DNA of 64,000 nt from the NCBI GenBank assembly GCA_016169945.1, contig JADLSH010000052.1, forward strand, positions 620,001 to 684,000, in the 5' to 3' direction. The first letter of the stretch is position 1. Each line of letters opens with the position of its first letter. Position numbers and translations under genes: made by a program. The stretch is from Trachythela sp. YZ-2020 (lineage: Eukaryota; Cnidaria; Anthozoa; Malacalcyonacea; Clavulariidae). The notes below the pieces were generated by a model. That model saw nothing but the letters and a program-made list of their open reading frames with translations. It was not told where the DNA came from and made no database searches. Below are positions 24,436-35,034 of the stretch, piece after piece.

Positions 24436-26537
24436 CCTCACGTGGCAAGTTGGTTACCTGGCACTATCAATCTGGATTACTGGTACTATAGATACATGTA
24501 TCAAGCAAAGAGATTAGAACAATACAGAGAACAATCATTATCTGGAAAGTTGGTTCCTACCATCCAATGTCCATCTGGATTTACTGCTACTCTATATTTT
24601 ATTGTATGTACAGTATGATTGCTTTGTGATTGTGTACTAGTTACATTTCTTTGTGAGGAATTTATTTACCCTGTAGACCAAAGCAATCAATATGCAACCA
24701 AGGCAACATGCAATAACTACACACAGACAATTGGTTATTAAAAATTGATTTATTCAAATTGAATCTATATTAAAAAAACTGTTGCTTCATTTTCATTCCA
24801 CCAATATGCATGGGATTAAGCATATGGTAATACATATGAAAATGGTGCTTTTACTGTATGCTGGTCATTTTCATTCCACCAAAACACATAGATAGTGTAA
24901 GGTGGATTAAAACAAATATGAAAATGTGCATTTACTGCATTACCTAGAAAAAATGACACCACCAGGCCACCCCTTGTCAAGTTTTAATGTAATGGTAACA
25001 CCTGTATAAAAACTGCAAAACATAATAAATTATTATGCACATGTATTGGTAATTGAACAGTACCCTACTATTGATGAGTAAAATGGTCTGGTATTATTAT
25101 TAGGCCATCGAGAGTAAAGTACAAACATATGGCACAATTGCCAAGCACACGCTGAGGTCATGTCATTTGCATATGTGGGTGGCAATTACTCAAAATACTA
25201 TGCTTTAGATTTGCATTTAGTGCTAGGAGAACTTGTTGTATGAACAGTGGCCAGTTGTTCAAAGGCTTGTTAGCCTAATCTGGGAAACTTCCCAACAGCT
25301 TGTTTATAAAGTTGAATAAATTATTCCAGAAATCTTTTCTACATCAACGTAGTTTCATTTCTATAGTTATGACACAAACAATGGTACAGAAGTACACAAC
25401 AGAGGATTGAAAGTATTAAGTAAACCCGCCCCAGGGTTAGCGTTAATCAAATATTTGAACAAATGGCCCCAGTATCTAATTCATGATAAATTGCATTGTT
25501 AGTTATGTAAATGAAAATTAAATTTGTGTTTATGTTGTATATGGTGCGTGTGGTCATACAATATTTTCGAGAACCTGGGTTTTATATATACATACATGCC
25601 AGTACTGCATTCACAAAAACATCAAATCAATACATAAATACTTGCAAGCATTATATGTAATCACTAACACCATACTTACTCATCACCAACATTTGCCACA
25701 ATATGGTACCTTCATACTTACACACCACATAGCATACAGCTTACATACAGTTTTCCAAAACACTATCACAAAGACAAGATAGCACAGATTGAGGTACAGT
25801 GACAGTCCTAACAACTAAAAGCCATAATTTTTCCAGTTAAACATAGTAACATACAGTAACACAACTTGAACAAATTGATTATAAATTCAACTTTGTTATT
25901 AATAGTGATATTCATCAGTATAACACGAGAAGGAGAAACGATTTTCACCTCAAGAGAGTAAAAATTAATTGGGGCAAACATTCTTTTAGATACTTAGCTC
26001 TTAATTACTTTAACACTCTTCCATCTGCTATAAAGGATACTAACTATTTAAGTACTTTCAAATTACATTTTAAATAGCTTTACCTTACGTAGCTACGCTA
26101 ATTCTTACTAATTCTTTTTATATTGTATTGTTAATGTATATCTTAAACAGAGCCTCATTGAAAAACTCTTCGGAGACATGGGCACCCTGAATAAATATCA
26201 TTATCATCATCATAATTATATTGATCATCATTACACAACACCAACATTTGTATCAATTTGGTACCTTCATACTTACCAACCACACAGCATATTGTACATA
26301 TTCCAAAACACATTCACCAAGCCAAGTATCAGTGTACAGTAGTTGCTCCTAGTAAAAAAATGTTTTTCAAGGTCAACCCATTAGCTGGAAATGTACCAAG
26401 GAGTGTCCTACTTTAGAGTATTTTACTCTGTCTAACACTGGACCATTTTACTTGTTACTACATGTGAAAGGCATAAAAACAACCCTTAGAATATATACAA
26501 TAAAGTAACCTTGCCTTGCACATGATCCAAGGGAGGT
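24436..26537. other. Transposon interior, no intact gene
   Basis: Mostly AT-rich. Two direct copies of a TGGTACCTTCATACTTAC-containing block (about 25,705 and 26,262) flank a LINE 3' fragment. A 66-codon open frame at 24,418-24,618 is not recognised. Confidence 0.5.
25895..26240 (+). mobile_element. LINE 3'-end fragment nested in the transposon
   Basis: The plus strand at 25,922-26,077 reads RVKINWGKHSFRYLALNYF, then NTLPSAIKDTNYLSTFKLHF and a stop, the standard C-terminal tail of LINE ORF2. An ATC/ATT-rich microsatellite tail follows (26,195-26,235). Confidence 0.7.
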
Positions 26538-27599
26538 CTAGAAAGCATCCATCAGCCAATCTTCTTCAAGCAGATCTTCTTCTTCGACCAGATCTTCTTC
26601 CATTCTTTCAATGGGGGCTTCCAATATTGGAGGTTCCACTACAGGTCTGTGAAGGCGATGACGGACGTCAACTTGGTTACGTGCTGGCAAAAAGCAACGC
26701 CCTGCTGTGAATATGGAGGAGTATTCTCGTCTTCTTAACAGCTAGTCTGTGAAGACGGAGTGGATGATCTTTTGGTTCTATGTCTTCTGGGATCTCATCA
26801 GCTTCATTAAAACTTGGCAATTCTTCATCAAAATCTCTGAAGCGCTCATTGCTTGTCCAGTAGTAAAATGGCAAATCTTTGTCAATTCGTTTGCAATACT
26901 CTCTAAAGGAAAATATGTCTTATGTATATATAAACTTTGTTTATTTCCCTTCATGTACAGTATGTATACTATACCTCACAACTTTCCTCCATAAAGATCT
27001 CATATCTTTCACTGTAAAGATATTGCCAAGGAAACGGTGCAACAATGAGATAAATGCTTCTATATCATCTGAAGTGCCAGCTCTAGGATGTTCTGGATAT
27101 CCAAATCTATCAGATTCTCTTCTGCGATATTCAATGATTTCGGTGTTGGTAGTGACAGCAATCACAGTCTCTCTTGAGAACCCACAAATTCCTTTGATTG
27201 GTCTAGAAAATAAACAAAATATTGAAACAATTCTACATATTTTCATATATATTGTAAACATTTTCATCTCAGTGTGTTTAAAATAAAAAGAAAGCAGCTA
27301 GCTATGATGTTTCTACCATAATTATACCTGTTGATGTCAATGGTACCAAAATTAGGTGTTGTCTTATGCCATGGCATCCAGTCATCCAAAACCATGTTGA
27401 GCATAGCGTAGTCCTTTCTGTATCGCTCAAGCTCGGAAAGACCTCTACCATCTGCTGCCTCGTGCCATCCTGCAACAATGTTAACATACTCTCCACGCCT
27501 CCACGCGGGTATATTCCCGCCATCAGGGTTAATAGAATATAGCAAAAATAGCTCATTTTCAAACCGCGATAACTCTTCGGTTTTATGGAGTAAATTCAT
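26538..27599 (-). pseudogene. Unrecognised three-exon transposon gene, C-terminal frameshift
   Basis: Exon 1 is 27,328-27,599 (MNLLHKTEELSRFENELFLL...), exon 2 26,975-27,202, exon 3 from 26,902 down. Donors GTATAATT and GTATAG and acceptors TTTTCTAG and CCTTTAG all keep the frame. Exon 2 contains PEHPRAGTSDDIEAFISLLH, then a hydrophobic/basic stretch into exon 3 (EYCKRIDKDLPFYYWTSNER). A 1-bp shift in a T-run near 26,687 puts the acidic tail (EEDLVEEEDLLEEDWLMDAF, stop at 26,538) in another frame. The tail looks like an acidic activation-type end. I believe similar proteins occur as repeat-borne ORFs in cnidarians, but I cannot name the family or claim transposase activity; no DDE triad is evident. 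Confidence 0.55.
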
Positions 27600-27904
27600 G
27601 TTTTAAAGTATCACTATAAAGAGTAAACATTCCTGAATTTACTGATGAGAATTTATTTTAGTTTCCTTGTAAAAAAGTATAATTTACTCATGAATATTTC
27701 AATGACACTTTAAGGTCATGTTCACTGACACGAAACATGCATAAATACAATGGGAATTTAACATAACTAAAATGCGATATATATACAAAATTATTCCAAA
27801 ATTCTTTTATTAAATTACTAAACAAAAAAGTTATCAAAACATACCTTTGAGAAAACGAGATCTTCACAGCAAAAATCGCAATATATTTCAACAGTTTTTA
27901 ATCG

Positions 27905-28990
27905 AAGTGCAACATCATTAACATAATTATGTATTGACGTCATGATGATATATTTACAAACATTAAAGCGTTAGAAACATAAATATTTTGATGCTAAGTT
28001 AAACTAACTCATTAAAAGATTAAGTCAAAAGACTTGTTTGGGCGAAACAATCATTAAACTTAACCATCACAATAGCTAGACCTTTCCTATATATTTTGCC
28101 AAGCGTTGTGTTCCAAACACAGTCCGTTTCGACAAAGAGTAAATATATTCTCGTATCTAATATCACCTTAAACAAGACAAATAATAACAAGTAGAAATAT
28201 AACGTTCTAAAACGAGAAAAGTCTTATAGTCTTAAGGATAGGCCCGAGCGGAGCTCTAACATATCAGTATCTTACGATATCATACAGTATCATCATACAG
28301 TATCTTAGGATATCATACAGTATCTTAAGATATCATACAGTATCAGAGGTCGGTTCGAAGCTAACATCGCTCGATATTCAATTATTCAATTTTAGGATTC
28401 AATGATTCACTAAAATATATTTAATAATGGGTAGATTTAGATTTAGCAATTGCAAGATTATCCCCGAAGACAGACAAAAATATCTCTTTAAAGATACAAA
28501 AGACACCTAAACGATATGCTCTACTAACGCTGTAAAAGAAATTATTATCAATAAATGTGTTTTTAAAATTAATTCTGTGTGTGTTGTATGTACATTGTAC
28601 AATATTTTAAATAATATATTCTAAATTTATTCAAATCTTTAAGCTAGAAAATCTTAATTCTAACAAACGCGTTTAAATCCCTGTAAGAACTATGTTTATA
28701 CAATCAACATATATTTGTATTGCTCTATAAGATCCTATAAGACTTTTCTCGTTTTAGAACGCTATATTTCATAATATTTTACTAGGTTGTGATATTAGAT
28801 ACGAGAATATATTTAACGGACTGTGTTTGGAACACAATTTGACTTAATCTTTTAATGAGTTAAGCTATTGTGTCTTAGTTTAACTTAGCATCAAAATATT
28901 TATGTTTCTAACGCTTTAATGTTTGTTTTACTAAATAAACGCTGACTTGCATATCATCATGACGTCAATACATAATTATGTTAATGATGT
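27905..28990. repeat. 1.1-kb hairpin (long inverted repeat) near the transposon right end
   Basis: Left arm 27,905-28,232 and right arm about 28,735-28,990 are reverse complements with small indels; outer ends read GTGCAACATCATTAACATAA. Both arms hold a TGACGTCA palindrome (CRE-type octamer). The loop has a short tandem repeat (28,265-28,345). A further direct copy of the outer end lies at 29,036-29,095. Confidence 0.85.
28265..28345. repeat. Short tandem repeat, ATCATACAGTATCTTA unit
   Basis: About four imperfect copies of a roughly 20-bp unit (ATATCATACAGTATCTTAAG and variants) in the loop of the hairpin. Confidence 0.8.
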
Positions 28991-29370
28991 TGCACACCCT
29001 CAAAACTCAACATAATGACTGTTTCGCCCAAACTCACCTTGCATATCATTATGACGTCAATACATAATTATGTTAATGATGTTGCACACCCTCAAAACTA
29101 TCACACACCCTCGCACACCCTCAAAAATCCGGGTCGATCGGCCTGTATATTACTACTAACGGCGCGTTGAGAATAAAGATTTTGAATAATAATGAGCCGC
29201 ATTGAGGCGCGTTGCATTTCGGGAAGACCCTCATTCGTCCTCTGACTTGTAGTAGACATGTTTCACACAAATGACAGCGACACCATTATTTTCCAACCAC
29301 GGTAAATTGGTTACTGGTCAGTTGGAAAGTTGTATGTCAACTGTATCTCTGTCGCGTTTATAGTTTATAG

Positions 29371-29592
29371 GAAGAAGGTTTAGGTGGTGGATATATCGAG
29401 TGAAATAATATATACAATATTTTAGACCTGAACGGGAACGGCTGCGAAAAATGCAACTCTAAGTCCTCCGACAGGAATCGAACCTGCGGCCCTGCGATTC
29501 CGCTGCAGCGCTCTGACCACTGAGCTACATGGTCCAGTTGCCAAGCGTTAACCGCAAGTTCATATATATATACATATAGATAAGGTAAAGTC
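29371..29592 (-). mobile_element. tRNA-derived SINE, left arm only, 14-bp target duplication
   Basis: 222 bp flanked by TTTATAGTTTATAG at 29,357-29,370 and 29,593-29,606; the right arm has one copy of the target and no insert. A tRNA-like region on the minus strand (29,461-29,535) supplies the pol III promoter, followed by an unrelated 90-bp body. Target duplication of this length is typical of LINE-mediated insertion. Confidence 0.8.
29461..29535 (-). tRNA. tRNA-like head of a SINE (not a functional tRNA)
   Basis: On the minus strand it shows box A (TAGCTCAGTGG) and box B (GGTTCGATTCC) at tRNA spacing, with a D-arm GCTC/GAGC pair, a 7-nt anticodon loop whose middle bases are GGA (Ser-like), and a T-loop TTCGATT. 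The acceptor stem does not pair (GGACCAT against CGGAGGA) and the anticodon stem has an A-C mismatch, so it is a decayed tRNA relative rather than a gene. Confidence 0.7.
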
Positions 29593-30099
29593 TTTATAGT
29601 TTATAGACTTTATATATTGAAGCCATCGGTTTCATTCGTTAGGAAAGTATTCAATAACTGATTATGCTGAGAACGACCGCTATTGATCCGAAAACTCTGT
29701 ACCTTTTGGCACCATAAGCAAAAGTTTCTATAATTTCAATTTTCACTTTTATCTTTAAATTTTTATTCGTTCTAAATCGCCTATTGCGCTCATTTGACTA
29801 TTATATGGATCCAGTTTTTTATGAAATTGACAACATTGAACAATGGTTGTGTCTAGTGTATTTGAATGCTATTGGCTAATGGAATACAATGGGGAAGGCA
29901 AATCCATGGTCAAAGTAAGCAGACCGTCCGTGCGGGCACAGGCACCCGCTAAATATATATATATAGGTCTGCGTATTGGAGACTAGAGGCAGAGCAAAAC
30001 CCCCTAAATTAATCAAATATTCGGATCGCTCATTTTATACCTTGTTCTCACCATCTTTGTCGTTCTTTCCATCCTCGCCATTACCATAGTCTTCTGTGC

Positions 30100-30950
30100 C
30101 ATTGGAAAAGTCGATTATAACAGAATTAGCGCGAAAGCACAAAGATATTTTGGAAAACAAAAGGAACGATTACAGAACAAAACAGCAAAAAAACAGAGTG
30201 TGGGAAGCTCTCTCAGAAGAATTTAATTCCCAGTCAGGTGTGTCTAAGAGAGATGCTCGGCAATTTAAAAAGTGTTGGGAGAATATAAAGTCCCGTGCTA
30301 AGAAACAACTTCCGAAAGAGAAGAGAGAAAGTAAATAGTTGGTGGTGGTCCATCATCAGCCGAAACGACGAGGGTGCTGCTGTTTCTTCGATTATTCCAG
30401 GTCAGATTGACAGCCTGAATAACCCTTTTGATGACGATAATTTTGAAAGAGGTAAGACAATGCTAATTGCAAAATACTATTTAGGCGATTTATAATGCAA
30501 TAATCGGTTCAAATAGTTTTCCTAGTCTGAACATCAACACAAGTCATGGTAAATCAATATACCGTACATAACATGTGAATTATTTGATGACAGTGTTATT
30601 GTATAGAAATCGACGCTGATGATATTGAGGCATTGGCGCCAACTACAGTCAGTACACCAAACGAACGCGAATTGCATTCATCTGTCGTCGAGGCTGCCTT
30701 ATCGTCGTCATTTACCAGGAAATCACAAGTATCCGATGCCCAAGAACGATGTTTAGATTTACAAACCCAACAGCATGAAGCGGAAACGGAGCTCCTGGTT
30801 ATAGAGAAAAATAATACAATAATACAACACAAAAGGAAAATGGAAGTGCTGGACGCGGAACTTGAATATTGGAAAACAATGAATAAGTCCATAAAAAACA
30901 CACAGGAGCAACACCCGAGACCAAACACACGCGCTAGGAAGCAAAACTAA
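30100..30950 (+). pseudogene. Harbinger MYB/SANT-like DNA-binding protein, broken
   Basis: Second protein of a PIF/Harbinger element. The first exon (about 30,105-30,470) reads KSIITELARKHKDILENKRN, then KKNRVWEALSEEFN-type and CWENIKSRAKK blocks: the trihelix Myb/SANT-like domain (Myb_DNA-bind_5 type) that brings Harbinger transposase to DNA. The continuation (a VGGGPSS-type block, then NPFDDDNFER before a GTAAG donor) lies in other frames, so at least two frameshifts are present. The last exon (about 30,606-30,950) is a coiled-coil-like helix rich in E, Q and K, ending ARKQN. No ATG precedes the domain: the 5' end is cut at 30,099, exactly where the inverted-duplication arm begins. Confidence 0.7.
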
Positions 30951-31142
30951 TCACATTAATAACCTCTGTCAATAACATACACAATGAATATATGCGTGTA
31001 ATTTATTTTGTGTGCATGTTCTTGTCAAGATAAAGTTGTTTAATATGAGAATATATATAAAATAGTTATTGTGATATTCAATTGAATACTTATTCATAAT
31101 TTAGGTGAAATGTTGCATTATCAGCGCTTGCCGAACAGCATT

Positions 31143-32191
31143 TCACAAAAGCCGTTGACCACCGCGAATATCATTTTCTTCTTCCTCGGCAGCCGGAAAA
31201 TGTTCTGGTTCATCCATAGGGTCATTTCGGCGTCTTATGAAGTTATACAACACAGCTGTAGCGACAAAGATAGTTAGCGTCTTTTGCAGCTTTGTGCGAA
31301 TGGTCATTGATAAGCATGGGAACAACCTCTTCCATGTGCCAAACATCCTCTCCACGGTATTTCGTGTACGTATTTGAGCCATATTATAATTGCGTTGTGG
31401 TCGGGTCTGCGGATCAAGTATTAGCGTCATGAGATATTGGCAACATGGGTAACCACTATCACCAAGTAACATGCCAGGGATATCACCACGCTCGAACTGT
31501 GCACATAGTCGACTGTTATCGAAAATTCTGGCGTCATGGACGCTAAAAGGCCACCTAGCAACAATGTTTAAAATTTCTAAATTTGTCCGCAAACAGCTTG
31601 AACGTTTATTGAAAAAATCCTTTTCGATTTCGAAAGAGTTCAGCAGTCTCGCCCCCAGGGCATTGTATTTTGATGTGTGTACAATCAATTGCACCCACAA
31701 CACTGGGAAATGCACAAATTCTCCAGAAATCAAGTTTGAGTTGCTGCAGCATGTCACCATCAGGAAATGTAATGTAATATTCTTTAAGCGTGCGATTGCC
31801 TCGGAAACACGTTTTATAATCCGACTTGCTGATGGCTGCGAAATTTCACACAGGTCTCCGCATGCAAGCTGAAATGTTCCCGTGGCGTAAAACCGTAGCG
31901 TTAATAACAGTTGAATATTAGCTGGTATGGGTTTCCTCTGTCGTTGTGTGCAGCTATATCTGGCCTGATTATTTCCAGTAACTCGCGAAATGCTACCTTA
32001 GTCAATCGGTATCTGTTCCGGAATTGCTCTTCGTCATATTTACCGTAATCAAAGAGATATGGTTTCCGTCTATTTCTGTTGTTTGGGACAATATTATTCA
32101 CACATTCTAACCTATTTAGCCACCTATCCGCCATGTTGGTATGATTAAGTAAAGTTGAGTGCGGCTCAAGGGACGTATACCTCTCACTCAC
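31143..32191 (-). pseudogene. PIF/Harbinger (HARBI1-like) transposase, frameshifted
   Basis: Convergent with the MYB-like gene, the normal Harbinger arrangement. The N-terminal part (32,191-31,901) has YGKYDEEQFRNRYRLTK and a FRELLEIIRPDI block. After a frame change the catalytic region shows VVGAIDCTHIKIQCPGG (first D), then after another shift ARIFDNSRLCAQ, LLGDSGYP (second D) and RTRNTVERMFGTWKRLFP (E). All three catalytic residues are present but lie in different frames, with indels near 31,900 and 31,600, so the enzyme is dead. Endonuclease-like DDE transposases of this family target TA-rich trinucleotides. Confidence 0.8.
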
Positions 32192-32360
32192 ACTTCACTC
32201 CAAATCTGAGCTTCACTAGAGTGCGAGTGGTGTCTTTGAATAGTTGGAGTGTGAGTGTCGCATTATACTATGTGAGTGTGAGTGGACACTCATTGAGTGG
32301 TGAGTTGCACTCATTGAGAATGAGCGTCCACTCATTGAGTGTGAGTGTGAGTGAGCTTTT
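32165..32360. repeat. GAGTG-rich irregular repeat
   Basis: Many copies of GAGTG, GTGAGTG and the complement CACTC, with ACTCATTGAGT palindromes spaced about 30-40 bp. It abuts the 5' end of the Harbinger transposase and may be a subterminal region of that element. Confidence 0.6.
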
Positions 32361-34191
32361 AGAATACAGGCGTTAGTTATTTATAAACATTCACGGCGTT
32401 CTCCACAAAATACAACAATAATATTATATATAATTGTTCTTAACTTAGGCCCTTGCAAAATTTATTGTTCAATTTCAGTCAAATTTGATCAGAATTGATC
32501 GTGTTTTCAATCAACCAGAAGATACGAGAAAATTTGATCAATTGAGGCTCAGAAAAGCTATTTTCTGCACTTTCTGCCGCCAAATTGCAGAATTTGGACA
32601 GCAAAAATCGACTACAATTTTCGTTTCCATTGGTTTTGGTGGATTAAATTGCTTGATGGGGGCTGGTGTACTTGCGTCATACAGAAATGCCTGCTACGCA
32701 GGCTAGTTTGGACTTGGTTATATAGACTTAGTTATACTTATTTCACCTTAAATGTTTCTAGTGTGTATCATTACTACAGTATAAGTGTGTATCATTATTA
32801 CAGTACAGCTCTAGCTAAAATTTGGTTGTCAATAAGTGCCTGCTACGCAAACTAACAACTTCCATACAACTACTGTTGTCAGATGACGAGGGGTGGGGTG
32901 GGGATTGGATTAGAGAACGAATTAACAAAGAAAGCTTTTGCTCGTATTTTACACTGTTCATTAACTAAAAAAATAGTACTGTAATTAATGTTTTGTTATC
33001 GCCTTTGAAATTTTATAGCATCTGGCAAAGGGCCCAATCAACTGGGGCAGCAAGCCCATTTTTTCCTTCGGTGGTGGGGCAATAGAAAGGGCCCACTGGG
33101 GAAAATACGCGACCACGCTACGCTACGGTCGGTAGTTCGCTACAAATATCAGATAGTTTGTGATCAAAATTCAAAACTTGAATTTATAATGATACATAAG
33201 TCATACTATGCCGCTTTCTTTCATTCTATCGCATATTCAGGCATCAATATTTCAGTGCTTGTTGATTTCAACTATGCTATTCCCTTCAATTTTAAGCGTT
33301 ATTGAAATATAATATTAAATCAAAGATATAGTTTACAACGAAAATTCTGCTCATGACAGGCATTCGTGTTAAATATGTATAAAGCAGCATATATGTTGGT
33401 GCTATGTGGACTCGCATGTCTAAAACGCACAGCGAATGAAAATGCTTTGAAAGCGTTGTCTAATGCGACCACGAGGACGAACTTTAACTCTAACTAAAGC
33501 GGCAAGTTCTACAAGCCAAGAAAATGTAAAATTTACGTAGTTGTATCTCAAGAGGCGGCCGTTTAGTAGATTAATTCAAGTCGCTTTTAAAAAAGGTCCA
33601 TGCAGCCTTCAACCTAGCCTGTGCACATCCTGTATTACACTGTACTGCAGTCTGTGGAAACTCGCGCGACTGCTTGTCGACCCCCAGCTGAGCTATCCAG
33701 ATCTGGGTAGTAGATTCTGATTGGCTAAATAATTAATGATTATTCTGATTGTTTCTGATTGGCTAATACTGGTAACTGGTAAAACGTGTTTTATATCGGA
33801 AGCATCCAAGATGGCGGCAGACAATAAATTTGAATCAGTGCTTTGTATTAAAATTGACAAAGCGTACACAGTTCAACTTTATGCAAATAATACTTTATTT
33901 CTAATTGTTGTGAATGAGCTGTACTATTTGTCTTAAAAATATATTGAACGCTACCCAGCGTTATTTGATCGATGGGAGAAAAGGGCAACTAAACGTACGA
34001 GAGTTGCTATCGAGTCTACCTTTCTCTGTTACTAATTTCTCACCGACCGCCTCCAAAAAGAGTGTGTAGAAGGAAATAAAACAAAGGAAAGGCAAGAGAA
34101 ACGTGGACGCACGAGATGTTTTGTCTGGCCAACACCGATGAGCAAGTGACACCAACAGGTGAAAGGAAGGTAACACTTTAGCTTGCTGGCC
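32361..34191. other. Mostly noncoding; possible first exon of the HECT gene
   Basis: No repeat family recognised from 32,400 to 33,700. At 33,811 an ATG in an AAGATGGCGGC context starts MAADNKFESVLCIKIDKAYT and runs to a stop at 33,936. The promoter-like position upstream of the HECT gene makes it a candidate first exon, but I see no convincing donor. Confidence 0.3.
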
Positions 34192-34786
34192 GGATTTTAC
34201 TACATCCCGGGCGTTCTTTGTCAGTGCCCGCTGATTATCAGCGGTATATGATGATAACATTGAGTGTTTCCAGAACTTGCAGTAGTAAGTTAATATAAAT
34301 AGTATTTTTTGCCGTTGTTTTCAGCGAGCTTGCCTGTGGCGTAGCGGGTTAGGGCGTGCGTTTGCTGGGACTAACTGTATTGTAGGTTCGAGCCCGCGCC
34401 CAACACTTTTTCTTAATTTTTTTTGTTAAGTTTTTTAAAGTTTTTTTTCTCGATAATTTTCACTTTCTAAGACTGGTTAGGGTTAGGAAAGGGGTTAGGA
34501 TTGGTACAAATCATGCCGGATTGAAGCCTGTTCGCAGGCTAGCCCAGACTAGATTCCTGTCTTTAATAGCCGCAAGCTAAGTGTTTCCAGAGGAGTGTTT
34601 CCTTCTGTTTCCTTCTGGGTTAGGGTTAGAGTTAGGCAATGAGGTAGGAGTAAGGATCAGAAGGGAAAATTAGGAAAGACAATGAAACACTCCCGTGGAA
34701 ACTCTCAATGTTATCATCATATACCGCTGATAATCCTAATTATGATCGCGGGCACTGACAAAGAACGCCCGGGATGTAGTAAAACC
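34192..34786. mobile_element. MITE with ~80-bp inverted ends and 10-bp target duplication
   Basis: CTTGCTGGCC at 34,182-34,191 and 34,787-34,796. Ends GGATTTTACTACATCCCGGG and GGTTTTACTACATCCCGGG (inverted) extend through a block containing CGTTCTTTGTCAGTGCC. Long inverted ends with a 9-10-bp duplication suggest a MULE-type non-autonomous element. A tRNA-like stretch lies inside. Confidence 0.75.
34325..34400 (+). ncRNA. tRNA-like (SINE head) inside the MITE
   Basis: Box A-like TGGCGTAGCGGGTTAGG and box B-like GGTTCGAGCCC at tRNA spacing, followed by T-runs that could end pol III transcription. The stems pair poorly, so this is a SINE-type relic rather than a tRNA gene. Confidence 0.45.
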
Positions 34787-35034
34787 CTTGCTGGCCTTGC
34801 GAATTTCGATTTCTGATCCTTTTTAACGTGTCTATATTAAAACTTCAAATATGTTATCTTTTTTAACCACAGTTCACACATGTTATTGTATATTATGAAA
34901 CACTGTTTAAAACTATAACTTCTGTTGTAGATAAATTTTTGATTGTGTTTCATCCCAGGATGCCCTTCTGGCTAAAAGCTAGGCTCATATATGACTTAAG
35001 CTCATGGTGTTATTGTTAAATAAATTCTTTTTAG

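Larger units (their letters stand above)
22017..29244. mobile_element. 7.2-kb DNA transposon with TIRs and 9-bp target duplication
   Basis: Termini start CAGAGGAGGAATGAGGGTC (left) and CAGAGGACGAATGAGGGTC (right, inverted), about 36 bp with three or so mismatches. ACTTGTAGT lies at 22,008-22,016 and again at 29,245-29,253. The right arm of the inverted duplication lacks the insert. It contains plus-strand frames, one HIRAN-like, at 22,162-24,618, a minus-strand three-exon gene at 26,538-27,599, a 430-bp tandem duplication, a LINE fragment, and a 1.1-kb hairpin near the right end. I see no recognisable DDE transposase, so the superfamily is unassigned. Confidence 0.85.
12860..30099. repeat. 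Left arm of a large inverted duplication
   Basis: Sequence from about 12,860 to 30,099 matches the reverse complement of about 51,098-63,815. The match covers intergenic DNA, exons, introns and the foldback element. In the 59-bp partial exon 1 the arms differ at 3 positions. Left-only insertions include a 228-bp MITE, a palindromic MITE, a tailed retro-insert, an 18.65-19.62-kb element, the 7.2-kb transposon and a SINE. The inner end lies at 30,099, where homology to exon 1 of the duplicated gene stops abruptly. Confidence 0.9.
13905..30099 (-). pseudogene. Left-arm copy of the secreted octad-repeat gene, broken
   Basis: Same exon order as the intact copy at 50,995-61,438, on the minus strand. 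Exon 1 is only 30,041-30,099: the signal-peptide part and promoter are lost at the inner breakpoint of the inverted duplication. Exon 2 (21,183-21,221) is intact with both splice sites. Exon 3 (20,560-20,624) has a 28-bp deletion that removes part of the cysteine module and shifts the frame. Exon 4 (13,905-14,756) keeps a 283-codon open frame of 8-residue repeats, shorter than the 507 codons of the other copy, with two rather than three basic spacer segments. Introns carry the foldback element and the 7.2-kb transposon. Without signal peptide and with the exon 3 shift it cannot make the full protein. Confidence 0.8.

Noticed and set aside
29461..29535. Functional tRNA gene
   Set aside because: The acceptor stem does not pair and the unit is flanked by a 14-bp target duplication, so it is the head of a SINE.
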